A stretch of 64,000 nt of DNA from Parachlorella kessleri. Taxonomy: Eukaryota > Chlorophyta > Trebouxiophyceae > Chlorellales > Chlorellaceae. A program made the position numbers and the translations under genes. The first letter of the stretch is position 1; each line of letters opens with the position of its first letter. Shown piece by piece: positions 9,316 through 22,000 of the stretch. The notes below the pieces were generated by a model. It had not been told where the DNA came from, did no database searches, and saw nothing but the letters and a program-made list of their open reading frames with translations. The stretch spans positions 23,954 to 87,953 of the forward strand of contig BBXU01001043.1 of NCBI GenBank assembly GCA_001598975.1, written 5' to 3'.

Positions 9316-12130
9316 ATGACAATTGCCACAGCTCCATACCGGAATGTTTTTGACCTTGCCCGGGCGTACCCCCTCTCCCACTCTGTTGTCTTTAACCGCC
9401 TGTGAGTCGCCAGTGGTCGGCTCCTCGCGTTTACTTTCCTTGCTATGAAAAGGTCGCTCGATGAACACTATTGGTGCCAAGTCCTTGAGCGCATTTCCCT
9501 GCGGGGCCCCCAGAACAGGCTGCCTGCTCTTGAGGGACCTGGCATCTGCGCCTCCACGTTTCTGTTGGTAACAGTGGTGCAGGTTTGAGGTCAGTGTGGG
9601 CCACCCGCGCTGCCGCGGCACCCCTGCCCTCACCGAAAAGTATGGGGTGCCGGAGGATAACAGCCAGGTGGTGGTCAGCATCACCGACAGGGTCACGCTG
9701 TCACAAGCCTGGTACAACGAGGCCCGGACGCAGAAACCGCAGACATTCAGCGAGGAACTGGCACTCAGGGACCCCACCGATGGCGGCAGGACTTGCGACT
9801 TCTGCGACTGGCAGGTGTGTGTATGTGCGCAGTTGGCACGGGATGGACCAGCATGCCATGTGCATCCTGGCTGTCTCTGAGCTCTTACTGTTGTGCTCAA
9901 GCTTAGGGGCACAACCATACTAGGAACTTGGTGAAGATGATGCGTCTGGTGCATCAGTGATGGCATGGAGCTGCACTGGTGGGGCTGTGTCCCTGGTGTT
10001 GTAAGGCCGGTGTTATAAATTTCAGTGCCTACATCGACAACACTCCCGTTTGACTTGCAGAATTACACTGCGGAGGACACCTTTGGCAGGCAAGGTCCCT
10101 TGTAAATGTCTGCCTTACTTCACTGATTATCATGCTCACTGCCACCGAATCTGTGGCCCTTGCTTCCTCTTAGTCAGCTGTCAGTGCAAGGTAGAAGACA
10201 TGGTGCTGCTCAGGGTATTCGTTTCCTTGCCTGCCCGCAGGTTTGACCTTCAACATGCTGTGACGGCCAGCAACCTGTTCAAATACTGCCATCCCGCTCA
10301 GGGAGTAGTTCTTTTCAAGCACCATGACCCACTGTCTTTCTCCCTCCCCCAGCTGTCAGATCTCGTAAGTGTGTCCCACAGCTGGTTTCAGGCAGCTGCC
10401 GTGGCAGCAACAGGCAAGGAAGCCACTGGAGACATTCAGCGCAGCTACCAGCAGCAGTGCGAAAATGGAAACTGTGGCAGCGATGAGGGCTCCAGCAGTG
10501 GCACTAGCCTAGGTATCGACACAGAGGTGCGGCAGCAGGAGCCGCCGCCGCAGCATGGGCAGGCGGGAAGGCGCGGCCAGCTACATCCACTGTTCCTCTG
10601 GAACTGCCTTCCGAGAGCAGGTTGGTGGCGACTGGGGTGTGCTCCAAAACACCACCATCCATGGCGTGCAAGGCCGTGCGCTGCCTGAGAGGCACACACA
10701 CACAGACACACACACACGCACACCACAACCCAACCCTATGCCCTGCCTGTCCGCAGGCGCCAGCCAGTTCCACGGCCACGCGCAGGTCATGCTCAGCAGC
10801 AGCCCCTTTCCCGCCATCCAGCAGGAGCGGGAGGCAGCAGCATGCTATGACGCTGTGCACCAGGGCAGCGGCTCCTACTACCGAGACCTTCTGGCCGCCT
10901 ATGAGGCGGTTGGGCTGCTGCGCCAAGCGGGGACGGGAGGCGACAGGTGCGCTAGGCTCCGCTTTCTGGTTGCCAGCCTGCTCGGTTCCTTTCAGTCTGT
11001 CGCGCTGGCTATGCGTGGCTCGCAGGGAGGCTGCAGCGTGCGGTGTTGCAGCCACAAGGCACCTCCTAGCTGCGCACAGGTGGCAGAGAGGAGTACAGGG
11101 CAGACAGGACCATCTCCCCATTTCCTTTTGCCCTTGGAAGCTAGAATGTACCCCAATGACAGCTGCGCTCCAAGCCAGAGAGCAGGGCGTGGTGTTGGAC
11201 CTGCGAAGCAGCCATGCTGCTGTGCCCCGCTGTTGCAGGGCCTTCTGCTACCCCTCCCTCACCCCCACCAAGGACATGGAGGTGTGCATACAGGGCAGCC
11301 ACATGTGCAGCCCAGCCTTCCAGCTGCTGCTCTACGTGGCACTGAGAGCGCTGATCGACAAGCTGGGTGTGAAGACCTTCAACGCCGCCATCTACAACGT
11401 CAGCCTGCAGGGGCCGGGCCGGGCGGGGGTGTTGGGGCAGCAGGGACAGCAGCAGGCACAGCAGCCAGGCAGCGTGGAGGACATGTGGGCCGCTGGAGAG
11501 CCGATGGGACCTGTCCTGGCCAGGTGGGTTTGCAGGTTGCCCTTGGTCCGGGGGAGGATAGTCCAGCAACTGACTGCCAGTCCTTGGGATTTGCCTGCCA
11601 GTCGCCATAGCCGCTGTTACTGATAGAGGTCATGGTGACCTGTGGTCAGCGGCGTAGCATGACAGGCTCGCGGAAGGGTGACTGCGTGGTTGTACCTGCT
11701 GCAGGGTAGTGTCTCGCGGCAAGCCGAGCAGCCAGGCGAGCGACTTTGGTGGTCTAGAGGTGAGAGGCACACTCCATGCCACCCCGCATCCTAAGAGGCA
11801 GCAGCGATCAGGTCTGAGGTTGAGCTGCTGAAGTGATTAATGCCTTCGTTCCCTGTGGTGAGCCAGAGGCGAGACGACTACATGTTTGTGCTGGGGTTTG
11901 TAAACGGGAACACAGCACAGAACCTGCATGCCCGAAAGTCCTCCACATGCCGACACGGCTTTGGGTCTTGTACGAAGCACGAGTCATTACTAGGTATGCT
12001 CGGCTTCACACGGTGGTTTGGGTGTTACTGTTGCGCACAGGTTTTTGGGGGTGCAAGCATCGCTCACACAGACCCCTGGATGGTGGCACAAGCACTGGAT
12101 GCCGTGCTTGAGCAGCACTCAGCACTGTGA
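9316..12130 (+). CDS. HIT/GalT-superfamily nucleotidyltransferase-like protein
   Basis: Eight exons (9316-9401, 9594-9814, 10061-10089, 10241-10620, 10757-10946, 11239-11523, 11705-11759, 12041-12130) join in phase. The key motif is FHGHAQV at the start of exon 5, fitting the HxHxQ active site of galactose-1-phosphate uridylyltransferase / Ap4A phosphorylase relatives, where the second His carries the nucleotide. FDLQHAVTASNLFKY and GGASIAHTDPW also fit a conserved enzyme. The reaction is probably nucleotidyl transfer or phosphorolysis, but the substrate is not known; it is not a clear classical GalT. A Gln/Pro/Gly-rich stretch sits before exon 5 and a Gln-rich one in exon 6. Intron 3 uses a GC donor (CAG/GCAAGG). 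ATG 9316 was chosen because exon 1 then joins in phase and is preserved as ATG in the relic copy; the frame is open further upstream, so a longer N-terminus is possible. Confidence 0.8.
10694..10724. repeat. CA-rich microsatellite
   Basis: An interrupted run of CA dinucleotides lies inside intron 4 of the HIT-superfamily gene. Similar CA-rich tracts occur just inside the donors of intron 6 in both dehydrogenase copies (near 1560 and 6490). Confidence 0.85.
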
Positions 12131-13046
12131 ACAACAGGGAATGTCTACCTTGTTCTGTCTTCGGGTATCGGGTTGCAAATTGTGCACCATGTTGGAAGGG
12201 GTTTGATGTCGGCAGCTGGTGCCATGTGCGGGTTAGAAAACCTTGGTTTGGACGGCGTGGCTTGGTTGCGCAAGGCAGTGAGCCTCACCTGTCTCTGGCA
12301 GAGCTAGAGGCTTCTGGTAAGGGTGGCAGGCAGTGCGGACAGAGAGGATGTAGGGGCAACCTGAGGCTTTTGTTGTAGGAACAACGTGTTGTTTGTCTGT
12401 CCTAAGGGCGCGGCTGTAATGTTACTGTCCTTGTAGCTCTGGCCGGCATACCGTTTGGGTCATCACGATACTTCCTAGCTTGAAGTTGTATGTGTAACAG
12501 GCGTGCTGTTACATGATAAGAGCCATACCCACTTTCCGGTTTACTGCAGCATGCTATTTAGTCTGTACTACTTACTGGGCTAGTAGCCCAGTAAGCCATG
12601 TCGCCAGGAGTCTTGAACAGTAGCAATCAGTAGGCCATGCACATCCACATGGAAAAACCTTGCTACCTAACACTGGTGCAGCCTGCCCCAACATTGGTCA
12701 GCTTCACAGAGCACATCACAGAGCGAAGCCAGTGGTTGACAACACATCAGCTATTATGCATGCCATGGTCAGCATGCAGAAAAGGCAACAGGTGCACTTC
12801 TCAACTGAAGGGGCACCGTGCGTTTTACATGCAGGGGAGAAAGCTGCAGTACACAGATATCACAAGTCCAGAAGAGATCAGCATAGCTGTTGTGGCACAC
12901 TCTCATGATCATTTCAAGCCTAAGATAAGACAGTTGCTACACACACATCCTTGCATTGCCGCATTCATTAATGGAAATTGCAGGAAGCCACAAGGTCACA
13001 CCCAGTGATCATTGCAAGTAGTCTCCATCGGCCCACTACCAGGCGC
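12131..13046. other. Convergent intergenic region
   Basis: The HIT-superfamily gene ends rightward at 12130 and GWD1 ends leftward at 13047, so this stretch should hold two 3' UTRs and terminators. TGTAA, the usual green algal polyadenylation motif, occurs at about 12414 and 12494. A perfect inverted repeat lies at 12571-12595. Open frames here have no recognisable domain. Confidence 0.55.
12571..12595. repeat. Perfect 12-bp inverted repeat
   Basis: CTTACTGGGCTA is followed by one base and then its exact reverse complement TAGCCCAGTAAG. It lies about 440 bases beyond the stop codon of the HIT gene and about 450 beyond that of GWD1. It could form a hairpin in RNA from either strand or be a binding site for a dimeric protein. 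Confidence 0.85.
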
Positions 13047-16000
13047 TCACATCTGCGGCCTCGACTGCACAATGGTGATCACATTGTCGGGGCCCACCAC
13101 CCCCTCCACATCCTGGGCACCTCCCAGGGTATTCTCAATAGCCATGCCCGCCTTGCAGATCTCGCTCATCAGCTTCCGGCGGAACTCCATGTCCTGCAAC
13201 AAGACGCCAGGGTCAACACATCAGCCTGCTATACATTATTAAGCACACCCATGCCTCCACACCGACACCAATATAGCCAGATATTGGCTAGCTAGCTAGC
13301 TGGCTAGCTAAGTACAGAGTGCACCACCTGCTCACAGCCGTAAGACGACCGCCCTTCTCAACCCCTCGCCCAGCCACCCAGGCGGACACTAGCGCACACC
13401 AGGTGAAGGGGACATCGACATCGCCACCGCATGCTGCCCAAGTGTGTCTGAAGGAGTGGGGTAAGCCAGGAGTGCCACCAAGGCAGCCACCTGTGCAGCA
13501 CCCGCCTACCCACCCACCCACCTGCATGATGCGGTCGCTGCCATAGTCCACCTTCTTGCGCTCAGTGGCATCCATGGTGACAGACTCGTACAGCCCAGCA
13601 CCTGCAACAAAGACACCCAACCTCCAATGAGCTGTGGCACGGAGGCGATGAACTCTTAGGGCACACAAGTGTCAGCAGCTGAGGGAGCACTTCACACCTG
13701 CTCCTCAGCAATGTGAAATGCCTGCGCATACGCATGATGAAGGAACCCTTGCATGGACTTCATGTATAAGGTGCACCACGCACCCGCGTAGCCCTCCAGG
13801 TCCTCGCCGTTGGAGTCTGAGCGGAAGATGAGCGACTCGCGCACAAACATGCCCTCGCTCTTGCTAGGATACATCACCACCTGCACAGGGCGCAAGCAAG
13901 TGGGCCACGAACCTTCAGACAAACGTCGGCAGACCATATGCAATGGCACTCCTGCCACCACAATGCAGCAGCACAAGCCAGGCTCGGTGGTGCAGCGCAG
14001 CTTGGGACAGTAGCCACGGCTGCCGCGCTTTATTACAAATAGAGCCCTGCGCAGCAGGACTTCAAGTTACAGCCTGCTGTCCTCACAGCCAGTGTGCGGA
14101 GGAACTCTAGAGCTAGAGTCGCTCAAGCACGCCCCCGCCGCACCCGTGGGTTGTCGAGGTCGTCCTTGCTGGCCACGAAGCCCAGGGAGGCGCCGGGCAC
14201 GGTGCCGCTGACAATGGCCTCGCCCAGGCCCTTGACCAGCTCGCAGTAGATCTCGGAGCTGTCGCCGGTGGAGGGGTTGGTGGTGTGGATGACAAAGGCA
14301 TACTGTGCTGGCACCACCCTCTGCAACACGCACAGGCAGGAGTCCTCACTAAGGTGAGTCATGCAGGCAGAGTCCCAATGCTTGCTCACGCGCTTGCCCA
14401 CACAGCAGCCACCTGCCCACTGCCCGACAACGCAAACAAACTGACCTCTATATGTTCGGCCCCACAGAGCAACTACAGTTCATCGGCCGCATGGACGTGA
14501 AACAGCACCAATCCAAGTGGAATGCCAAGCTGACGGGGCTTTGCCGGCACCTAGTATTACCTGTGTCAGCACCGCCATGCGCACGTCCTCAAAGTTGATG
14601 CCAACCTTGCGGGTCGAGTAGTATGCTCGCTCATTATACTTGGACGCCCAAACAGCCTGCAGGTAGCAGGCTCCCATGGTTTCAGCGCAGCGATCGAGAC
14701 TCCCTGCTGTGGCCGAGGCATCATCACCGCTCCTACACCCATCGCCGTAAGCCACTTGGCCCGGGCCCACCTTTAGGGGTGTTCTTGCAGCCCAGCCCAC
14801 CAGCCGAGGGTCCCTGCCTGCCAATGCCCACCACATCTGGCAGTCAGGCCCAGGACCCTGTGTAGCCAACAACACTCACGACAGGTTGCCTTGAGAACCG
14901 ACATGGTCCCTATGCTGCAAACAGAACTCTCGACAGCTCACCTTGAGAGCCGATATAAACCCTGTGCTGCCAACAGAACTCTCAACAGCTCACCTTGAGG
15001 GCCGACATGGCCGCCTTCCAGCGGTCAGAGGCCTGGGGCACCGGGATGCCAGCAGCTGCCATGTCCCACTTGAGGGAGTCCTGCAGGTCCTTGGGCACTG
15101 CCACCTGCAGAAGGGCAGCAGAGGGACAGGTGAGGAGGTGTGCCTGCAATGGACTTCTCTTGGCTGGGGCTGGGGCGGGCATAGTTGCATTAAAGTTGTC
15201 TGGGGTTGCAGGCAGCGGCCACACCAGTGAAAGCAATGCTCCAGGGCCACATGCTTTTTGTTGCTGCTTCTGCTCCCCTGCACCAGGCATGCCATCCTAC
15301 TAATACATCTCTCCTTCAGACCTTCCAAGGAAAGCTGCGCCTGGGTGTGAACAGGGCAAGCATGACGGCCACCCAGCCCGAGACAAGGCGAACCATCAGG
15401 GCAGAGGCCTACCCTGCTAGCCGCACCTCCATGACCAGGTCGCGGGCGACCTTGAGCTTCTCATGGGCGTTGGCGGGAGTCACGCCGCGCACCACCTCCT
15501 CCAGCTGGCGCTGCAGGTCGCGGTTGGCCCCCTGCTTGAGCACCTCCTCAAAGGCTCCCAGCGGCACCTGCATCGCATCACCAGCACTTGTTGGCGCCGC
15601 GCGAGGCGCAGGACAACACTCTGTCCAGAATCACAGGGCTAGGCTCCATGGTGGCTGACTGCCTTGCGCCGTGCATACCTCCCATGTCCTGCTAGGCCAT
15701 TACCTCCAACAAGCCACGACACGCTCAGTGACGTTGCCCGCAGCAGCCTGCCTTAGCCGGTCCTCCTGCAAGCTCTGACATAAAGCACACAAAAGTGTCC
15801 CTGTTTTCTTGAAGGCGGACGAAAGCGAAGCCACCCACCGTGACCGAGGCAGGCAGGCTGATCCAGTCTGGCAGCTTGCCGCGCAGCGCGGCCAGGTTGC
15901 GTGACTTGGCCCCCACCACGTCGTGCGCGTACTCATCCATGGACACCACCCACTTGCCGCACCACCTGCAACCAAAGCGCCGAGGCGGTGACCACCAAAC

Positions 16001-19000
16001 ACTAGCCGCAAAGAAACCTAGCAGCTCACACCCCGCACACCGGAAGGCAGTCCCTGCCAGGATCACCCGTAAAACCCCTCCATGCAAGATGCTGCACAGG
16101 AGCAGGTTTGCGACAGGGCGCTTGGAAGTGAGTGGGCACCTTTAGGCCCACCGGTCCTAGCTGGTGTAGGTGATGCGCTCGACAGCATGTTCGCCTGGCA
16201 CCCAGGCTGGGCCACCTGTGGCCGGCGGCTTGCCTGGGGATCTTCATCTTCAGGTTGGCAGGGCGTGAGCCAGCCCCATTCTCGCTGTTCTTGTGGGAGG
16301 CCACCTGTGACGGGTCCACCTCCTCAAAGTTCACATCGCCCTGGGCGGTCGTCTCGAACGACACGTATTTGCCTGCAGGACACGGATGGGCCATGCGTTC
16401 GCATCGGGCAGACACTAAAAACGCTGGGCCAAAGCGAGTGGTTGGGTGTTCCTAATGGGTAGGTGCTTCAACAACACAGATCCCACTCCGTTACAACATC
16501 ATCATGCAAAGGCTGCTATCCAAGAAGACATCGCACGCCAGCAGGTGTTCCTACCCTAACCCAGCTCCTCCTTGCCAGCGCGTCCCCCCCCCCCCCCCCC
16601 CGCGCGCCGCACAAATTCCTCTATCAACCTGCCGTCAACCCCCTGCCAGTGTCTCTCGTCAAACTTTTACTTCCCCCCTCTCTGCGCCTCTCCCCTTTCC
16701 ACTCCTTGCCAACTCATTTAGACACCCCACGCGCGCACACGTCAGCCTTTAACGAACCGCCGCCCCAACCCACCTGCCAGTCGCTCCACCTCCTCCAATG
16801 CGGCGGCATCATGGCAGGCCGCAAACAGCACCTTCATGTTACGCGCTCGCACTGACAAGTGCGACAGCACGTCAGGCGCATCCCCACTCAGCAGGCCCAC
16901 CGCCCCCACTGGCACCTCCTCCTCCCCTGTCACCCGCTTAGCCAGCAGTACGGTTGGCTCCTCATACACCTGCAGCACACGTAAGACATCCTGAAAGCTC
17001 TTGTGAGCACAGCCGAGGGAGACGATGAGATGGGGTGGTGCCCACTGCTCAGCACTGCAAGGCGGCCTAAGAACCCGCCCCCTACTGAGGCTGCCTCGAT
17101 GCGGCCGAGCCACCTACTTGAGCAAGACAGTCATACACGCACAGGCCGCGCCGAGCAAGCAAGCTAGCAGTACACCATTAAACACCCCTCTGCGATGGCT
17201 CTCCCTGAAGCGTACCAACTGACTGCTTGATGCATGCAACCCCGTAGACAAGCAAAGGGAGGGCCAGCTACAGGTTCACCAAATACCAAGCACGGGAAAG
17301 AAGCACGCGACTTGCCTTGTCCTGGATGCCATGCAGGTTAGGCACCACCACCACGCGGCCCACGGTGTTGGCCGGGCTGATGATCTGCCAAGCACCCAGC
17401 TCTGCAGCCTTGCGGATCTCAGGCTCCACGCTGCAGGGCAGGCGAGATGTCCACAGTCAGCAGCACCATCTGACATTCAGTGCCAGTCTTCAACACACCA
17501 TGCCAGTCCCCAGGCTTGTGCCATGCATGCCCACACACGATGCGCAGCCAAGCAGAAAGATGAGGACAGAATTGCGTGCCAAACGCGAAGCCCAGGCCCA
17601 AGCCATGCTCTAGCTATATAAACGCTCTGCTACACCCCTGTGGCAGTGCACATCAGATGAGGTACATGCCTCCATACCCTCCCAGACCTTGAAGCCCTGG
17701 GGAGTGACTGCCCGTGTCGCCCACCCCGGCACCCACCTGCGCAGCACCAGGCTGACCGCAAAGGCAGGCCCGCCTCGGATGACTTCTTCCGCAAACAGGT
17801 TCACCGCCCACGAGTCGGCGCCAAAGGCCTCGCCGAAGCTGCGGGCCACGGGGTCCACATTGTTGAAAACATGCTCCGACACCTCTGCCAGCGCGCGGTG
17901 TATGCGGTCAATCACAGACATGGCCTGTGCACAGAGAAAGCTAGGGGAATAGTGGTTATAGGTCAGGAGATGAGCCCACACAAGGGGGTGGGAACCAAGC
18001 GAGGTGGAAGACTGTGCAAGATGAGATGCTGGGAATAAAGACCAGGAGTGTGGCAAGGTGCACGACAAGGAGAAGGGGAACCCAAGGTGCTGGGTATGCC
18101 TTAGCAGAAAAACAGTGGGAAAGCTAAGCTAACTGCATCCGTCTTGCAGAAGCTGCGTCCAGGTCCTTCCCTCAGCAGGAAAGCATGGAGCGGGCTGCCA
18201 TGAGTGAGACTCGCAGGACTAATGGTGCACGGCAAGCACGGTGGCAGGCAGGAAAGGAGCCAGCCCACCAGCACCCAGTAATGCTGACCTTCATAGCATC
18301 GTCCTTGTTGGGACGCTGGCCGCGGCGGACATAGTCAGGCAGGTCGTTCCAGGCTTTGAGGCAGTAGCAAATCTCCTCATTATCGCCAGCTGCAAGACAG
18401 ACACATCCAACAGTCAGGATATGTCACAAAGCCTGGCTACACAAGCACAGACAATGGCTAACACAATGTTGGCTACGGGGCAGTACAATCTATGTGGTAC
18501 CGTTGCATGTCTAAAAGCCGTGGCATATGTTGCTGGCAGCTCTCACCGCTTAGCTGTGCGCTTCCTCCTTTCCAACATTCAATCCACCCACAAAAATTCT
18601 CATTCGCTCAGCGTCCCACCTGAGAGCGCTAGATTCTGCAGCAGCGGCGCCACAAAGGCGGCAGCGGCAGCGCCAGACTGAACAGCACCCCGCTCAGCTG
18701 CAGCCCTCACCACATTCTCCAGGGCCAGGTCCAGATACAGCAGCTCCCTGCATGCCAAACAGTAGCCATCAGGTGCCGCTAACAAGCAACCCACACAAAT
18801 ACATTGTAGGTAGCCAATCATGTGCTCTTGATGCTGCCTGTCATCGGCCAACTCCACAGCCTGTGCAACTGCCCATCAAGTCACCAGAGAAAATCCAACA
18901 CCAGAACAAGCCGTCAAGAAGTCCTGTATGCACAAGCCACCCAAGGCATCACCTGTTGTTGCGCAGAATGGGGTTGAGGTCGGTACGTGCCTCCACTGCT

Positions 19001-22000
19001 GCCTCAATGAGCGGCAGGATCTGCGGGTCGTTGCTGTGCGACAGCACGTAACCCAGGTAGCCCTTGGCGGTGTCGGGCACAAAGCGTGCGGCAGCAGAGG
19101 CGGAGAACTGCAGGTCGGCCCCGGAGTGTGTCTGCAGGCAGTTGGGTTGTGAGCAAACTTGTCAGCTCACCAGCCCTGAAGGATGAAATCCAGTCAAGGC
19201 AGCGGGCAGGTACTGCTTACCAAGCATGGCATCTATAAGCTCTTGACTGTGTTTCCCACAGGACCGCTGCTCCTTTCTGCTACCCATGTGATGGACCCTC
19301 AGCAACTCATGCAATCCCTACACCGGCCGCTCACCGACTTGAGGATGTTCAGGTAGTTGTTGAGGTCGCGGATGAGAGCATCCTTTTTGTCAGGGAAGAA
19401 CTCAGGCTCGGTGACAATGGGGCGGTCAAACGACTCCAAGCGCTGCCTGGAGATGCCGGCCTCCGACAGGACGCGCCAGTAAGCGCCTGAAAGACAGGCA
19501 TCAAGGAGTTACAAAACACTTGAGTACACTCCGCACAGCATACGCATGGCTGTAATGCCACCGAGGACCCCAACCTGTCAGAACGCTGAGGCAAGCAGGG
19601 GCCCCGCTCAGGTGCGCCAGCAAATTGGCGCCAGTCCCCCGCCCTCCTAAAGCCAAGCAGAGCCGCAGCTCAATCGTGTTACTGGGAAAAGCGGAGCCAA
19701 TCCCCTGGCGTTCCTGGGGCTGAGCAAACGAGCGGAGCAGACGAGCTTCTCACCCCTGTCGCCATTGCCCTCCAGGAAGGCCAGGTAAGCCTCGCAGATG
19801 GGCACGTCGTCGGGTGTGGTGTTGTTGTGCAGCTTCTGGTGCCACTCCTCCATCCAGGTGCCCTTCTTCTCCGGCAGCTGCAGGCACGCAGGGCACGCAG
19901 GGAGAGCAGCAGGATGAAGGGAGGATAGCTGCAGGGCTGCTGGCGCCTTCCGTCCAAGTGCTCTGCTTCTGGTGGAGCAGAACATTGCTTGGAGAGAGAA
20001 AATAAGCGGGACCTAAAAAATGAAGAGCCCATGGCATCTCTATGCTTGCACCGCACCTGGCACCAGACCCGCAGCGGTTTTCATAAGCTGGTGGCATAGG
20101 CCACAAGCGTAGCCTGGTTGACAGTCATTGCAACTGTCAGGCCGGCTGGTGGATCACATCCACCCAAAATCTGTTGCTTAGTAGAAGGCACGCAACACTT
20201 GGGCTTTGTCAGCGAATAGCCACACAGACAGTGTCAATACACTGTCAACGGCTGCGCACCTTGTTCCTGTGCATGACATTCAGGATCTCATCCCTGACCG
20301 CCTGGGCGTTGCCTCCACGGCCCACAGTGGTCAGCAGGTTGCGTGCCCACTCCTGAGCATCGCCCGAGGTCCTCGCATAAACCTGCAAATGGTAAGGGCA
20401 GCCGTCATGGTCATTACATCGAAACGACACCCAGGTCTTGAATAGCAATATGCTACGTGTCACATATCCAAGACCGTGCCAGCTTGTACAACAGAGCCAG
20501 CATGCCTAGATCCCCCCGATTTCGTGGAGCTGGCTTTTACATGACCCCAGTGCAGCTAAGCTTCCATCACACAACTGTGACACCGCACCTCGGCAATCTT
20601 GTGGGTCAGGCGGTCCTGCGCCGAGCCCAAGATGCGGGGCTGCGTGTTGTAGTTGCGCTGCCAGGTCAACTGGCGAATGGCGCTGTAGCGCATCCACACA
20701 TAGATGCGTACCAGGGCGTCCTCGACATTCTCAAACCGCTCCTGCATTAACCATGGTGGAAAAAATCCCATCAGACTCGTGCTAGGCCACTGCAAAAAGA
20801 CCGAAGCTGCCATTGACGGGTCGCAAATGTCAGCTTCTGTCAGCTTCCGTGACGACAGCTTGAATTACGAGTCCAGCAAAGTGAGAGGCACTCGCATAGC
20901 ACACCATTCTGCTGCACGGCAACGTCATTGTCTGACCCCAGGGTTTGTTGCCGGGCATCTATATCACGGAGTGCCCAAGACAAGGCAGCAATAAAATTTC
21001 CCAGTCGCCACCTACCGCCAGCACATCGCCCAGAAGGTCCGCCGCCTTGTTGCAGCGGTGCATGAGGGTCCATGCCCCCGTGTTGACCTCACAGTCCACA
21101 ATGGTGCGGCTCAGGTCATCATCGAAGCCTGCTGCAGCTCCCTTGCCTTTCTTCTCCCTCTTGGCACCCGGCAGAGGCACTGTGAAGTTGCCGGAGCCAT
21201 CCTTCCACCAGCTGGAGCCTGCAGCATGGCACACAAAGATACAAAACATCCATTTGGTGGTAAGAAAGTGACGAGTGCCGCCAACGGAATGGCCAAGTAC
21301 CCCTCACTACACTTGTTGATGCGTGCTAAGATACTGCTGCCCTTCTAAGCGAGTTCCTGGCATACTGCACTTGATGGAGCCAACATGCTCTCGCAGCAGC
21401 AGCCTTGGCAAGTGCTGCAGCCGCTACCACAGTGGAAGCTGAGGACCCACAGAACAGCCAGCAGGCGCAGCAATCGCTGGCACAGTGGTTGTGCGAGGCG
21501 CATCAGCACTGCTTAAAATGGTCTACAATTCACTGCTGTATCAATAGCTGGTGCTGCTGCGGCGCAGCCTGCTGACACTGCGACAACGTGCCATGACTGC
21601 CGCTGGCAGTGCTGTGAGGTTCAGTTTGAACTGCTGCAGTACCTTGTAATCAACCTGCTTACCATCTTCGTTCTTGAGTACGAATATGAGGCTTGTGAGA
21701 CCATGGCCATTTGGTAGCTGCAGGGTAACCCGGCTCAGCGGCTGGTCCCATGAGCCCTTGTAGCCATCGATGTCTTTATCCTTGCAGCTGCTGAACGGCG
21801 AGTCAGCCGCTATGCCTTCCACCGTGCTACCTGCACCATCGTACATGCGACAAAGTTTACTACCGAGGCCTGCTTGATCGCTGCGCAGGCCCAGGGATGC
21901 ACCCAGCATCGGGGCCCGCCTATCACTACCCTGCGGCTAAGCTTGCCCTGGACACTTTCGAAGATGTAGCTGGATGCGCAGCGACAAGTGCACCATCGAG

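Larger units (their letters stand above)
5221..9593. repeat. Segmental tandem duplication, unit 2
   Basis: Second copy of the unit at 153-4756, in direct orientation and separated from it by about 460 bases. It holds dehydrogenase copy 2, the shared upstream region, and exon 1 plus intron 1 of the HIT-superfamily gene. It ends at the intron 1/exon 2 junction of that gene. This unit is the one connected to the complete HIT gene, so it most likely represents the original arrangement at its right end. Confidence 0.9.

Noticed and set aside
10555..11623. Two overlapping plus frames of more than 330 codons
   Set aside because: They run through introns with CA repeats; the true exons 5 and 6 of the HIT-superfamily gene are read with splicing, as shown by phase and the HxHxQ motif.
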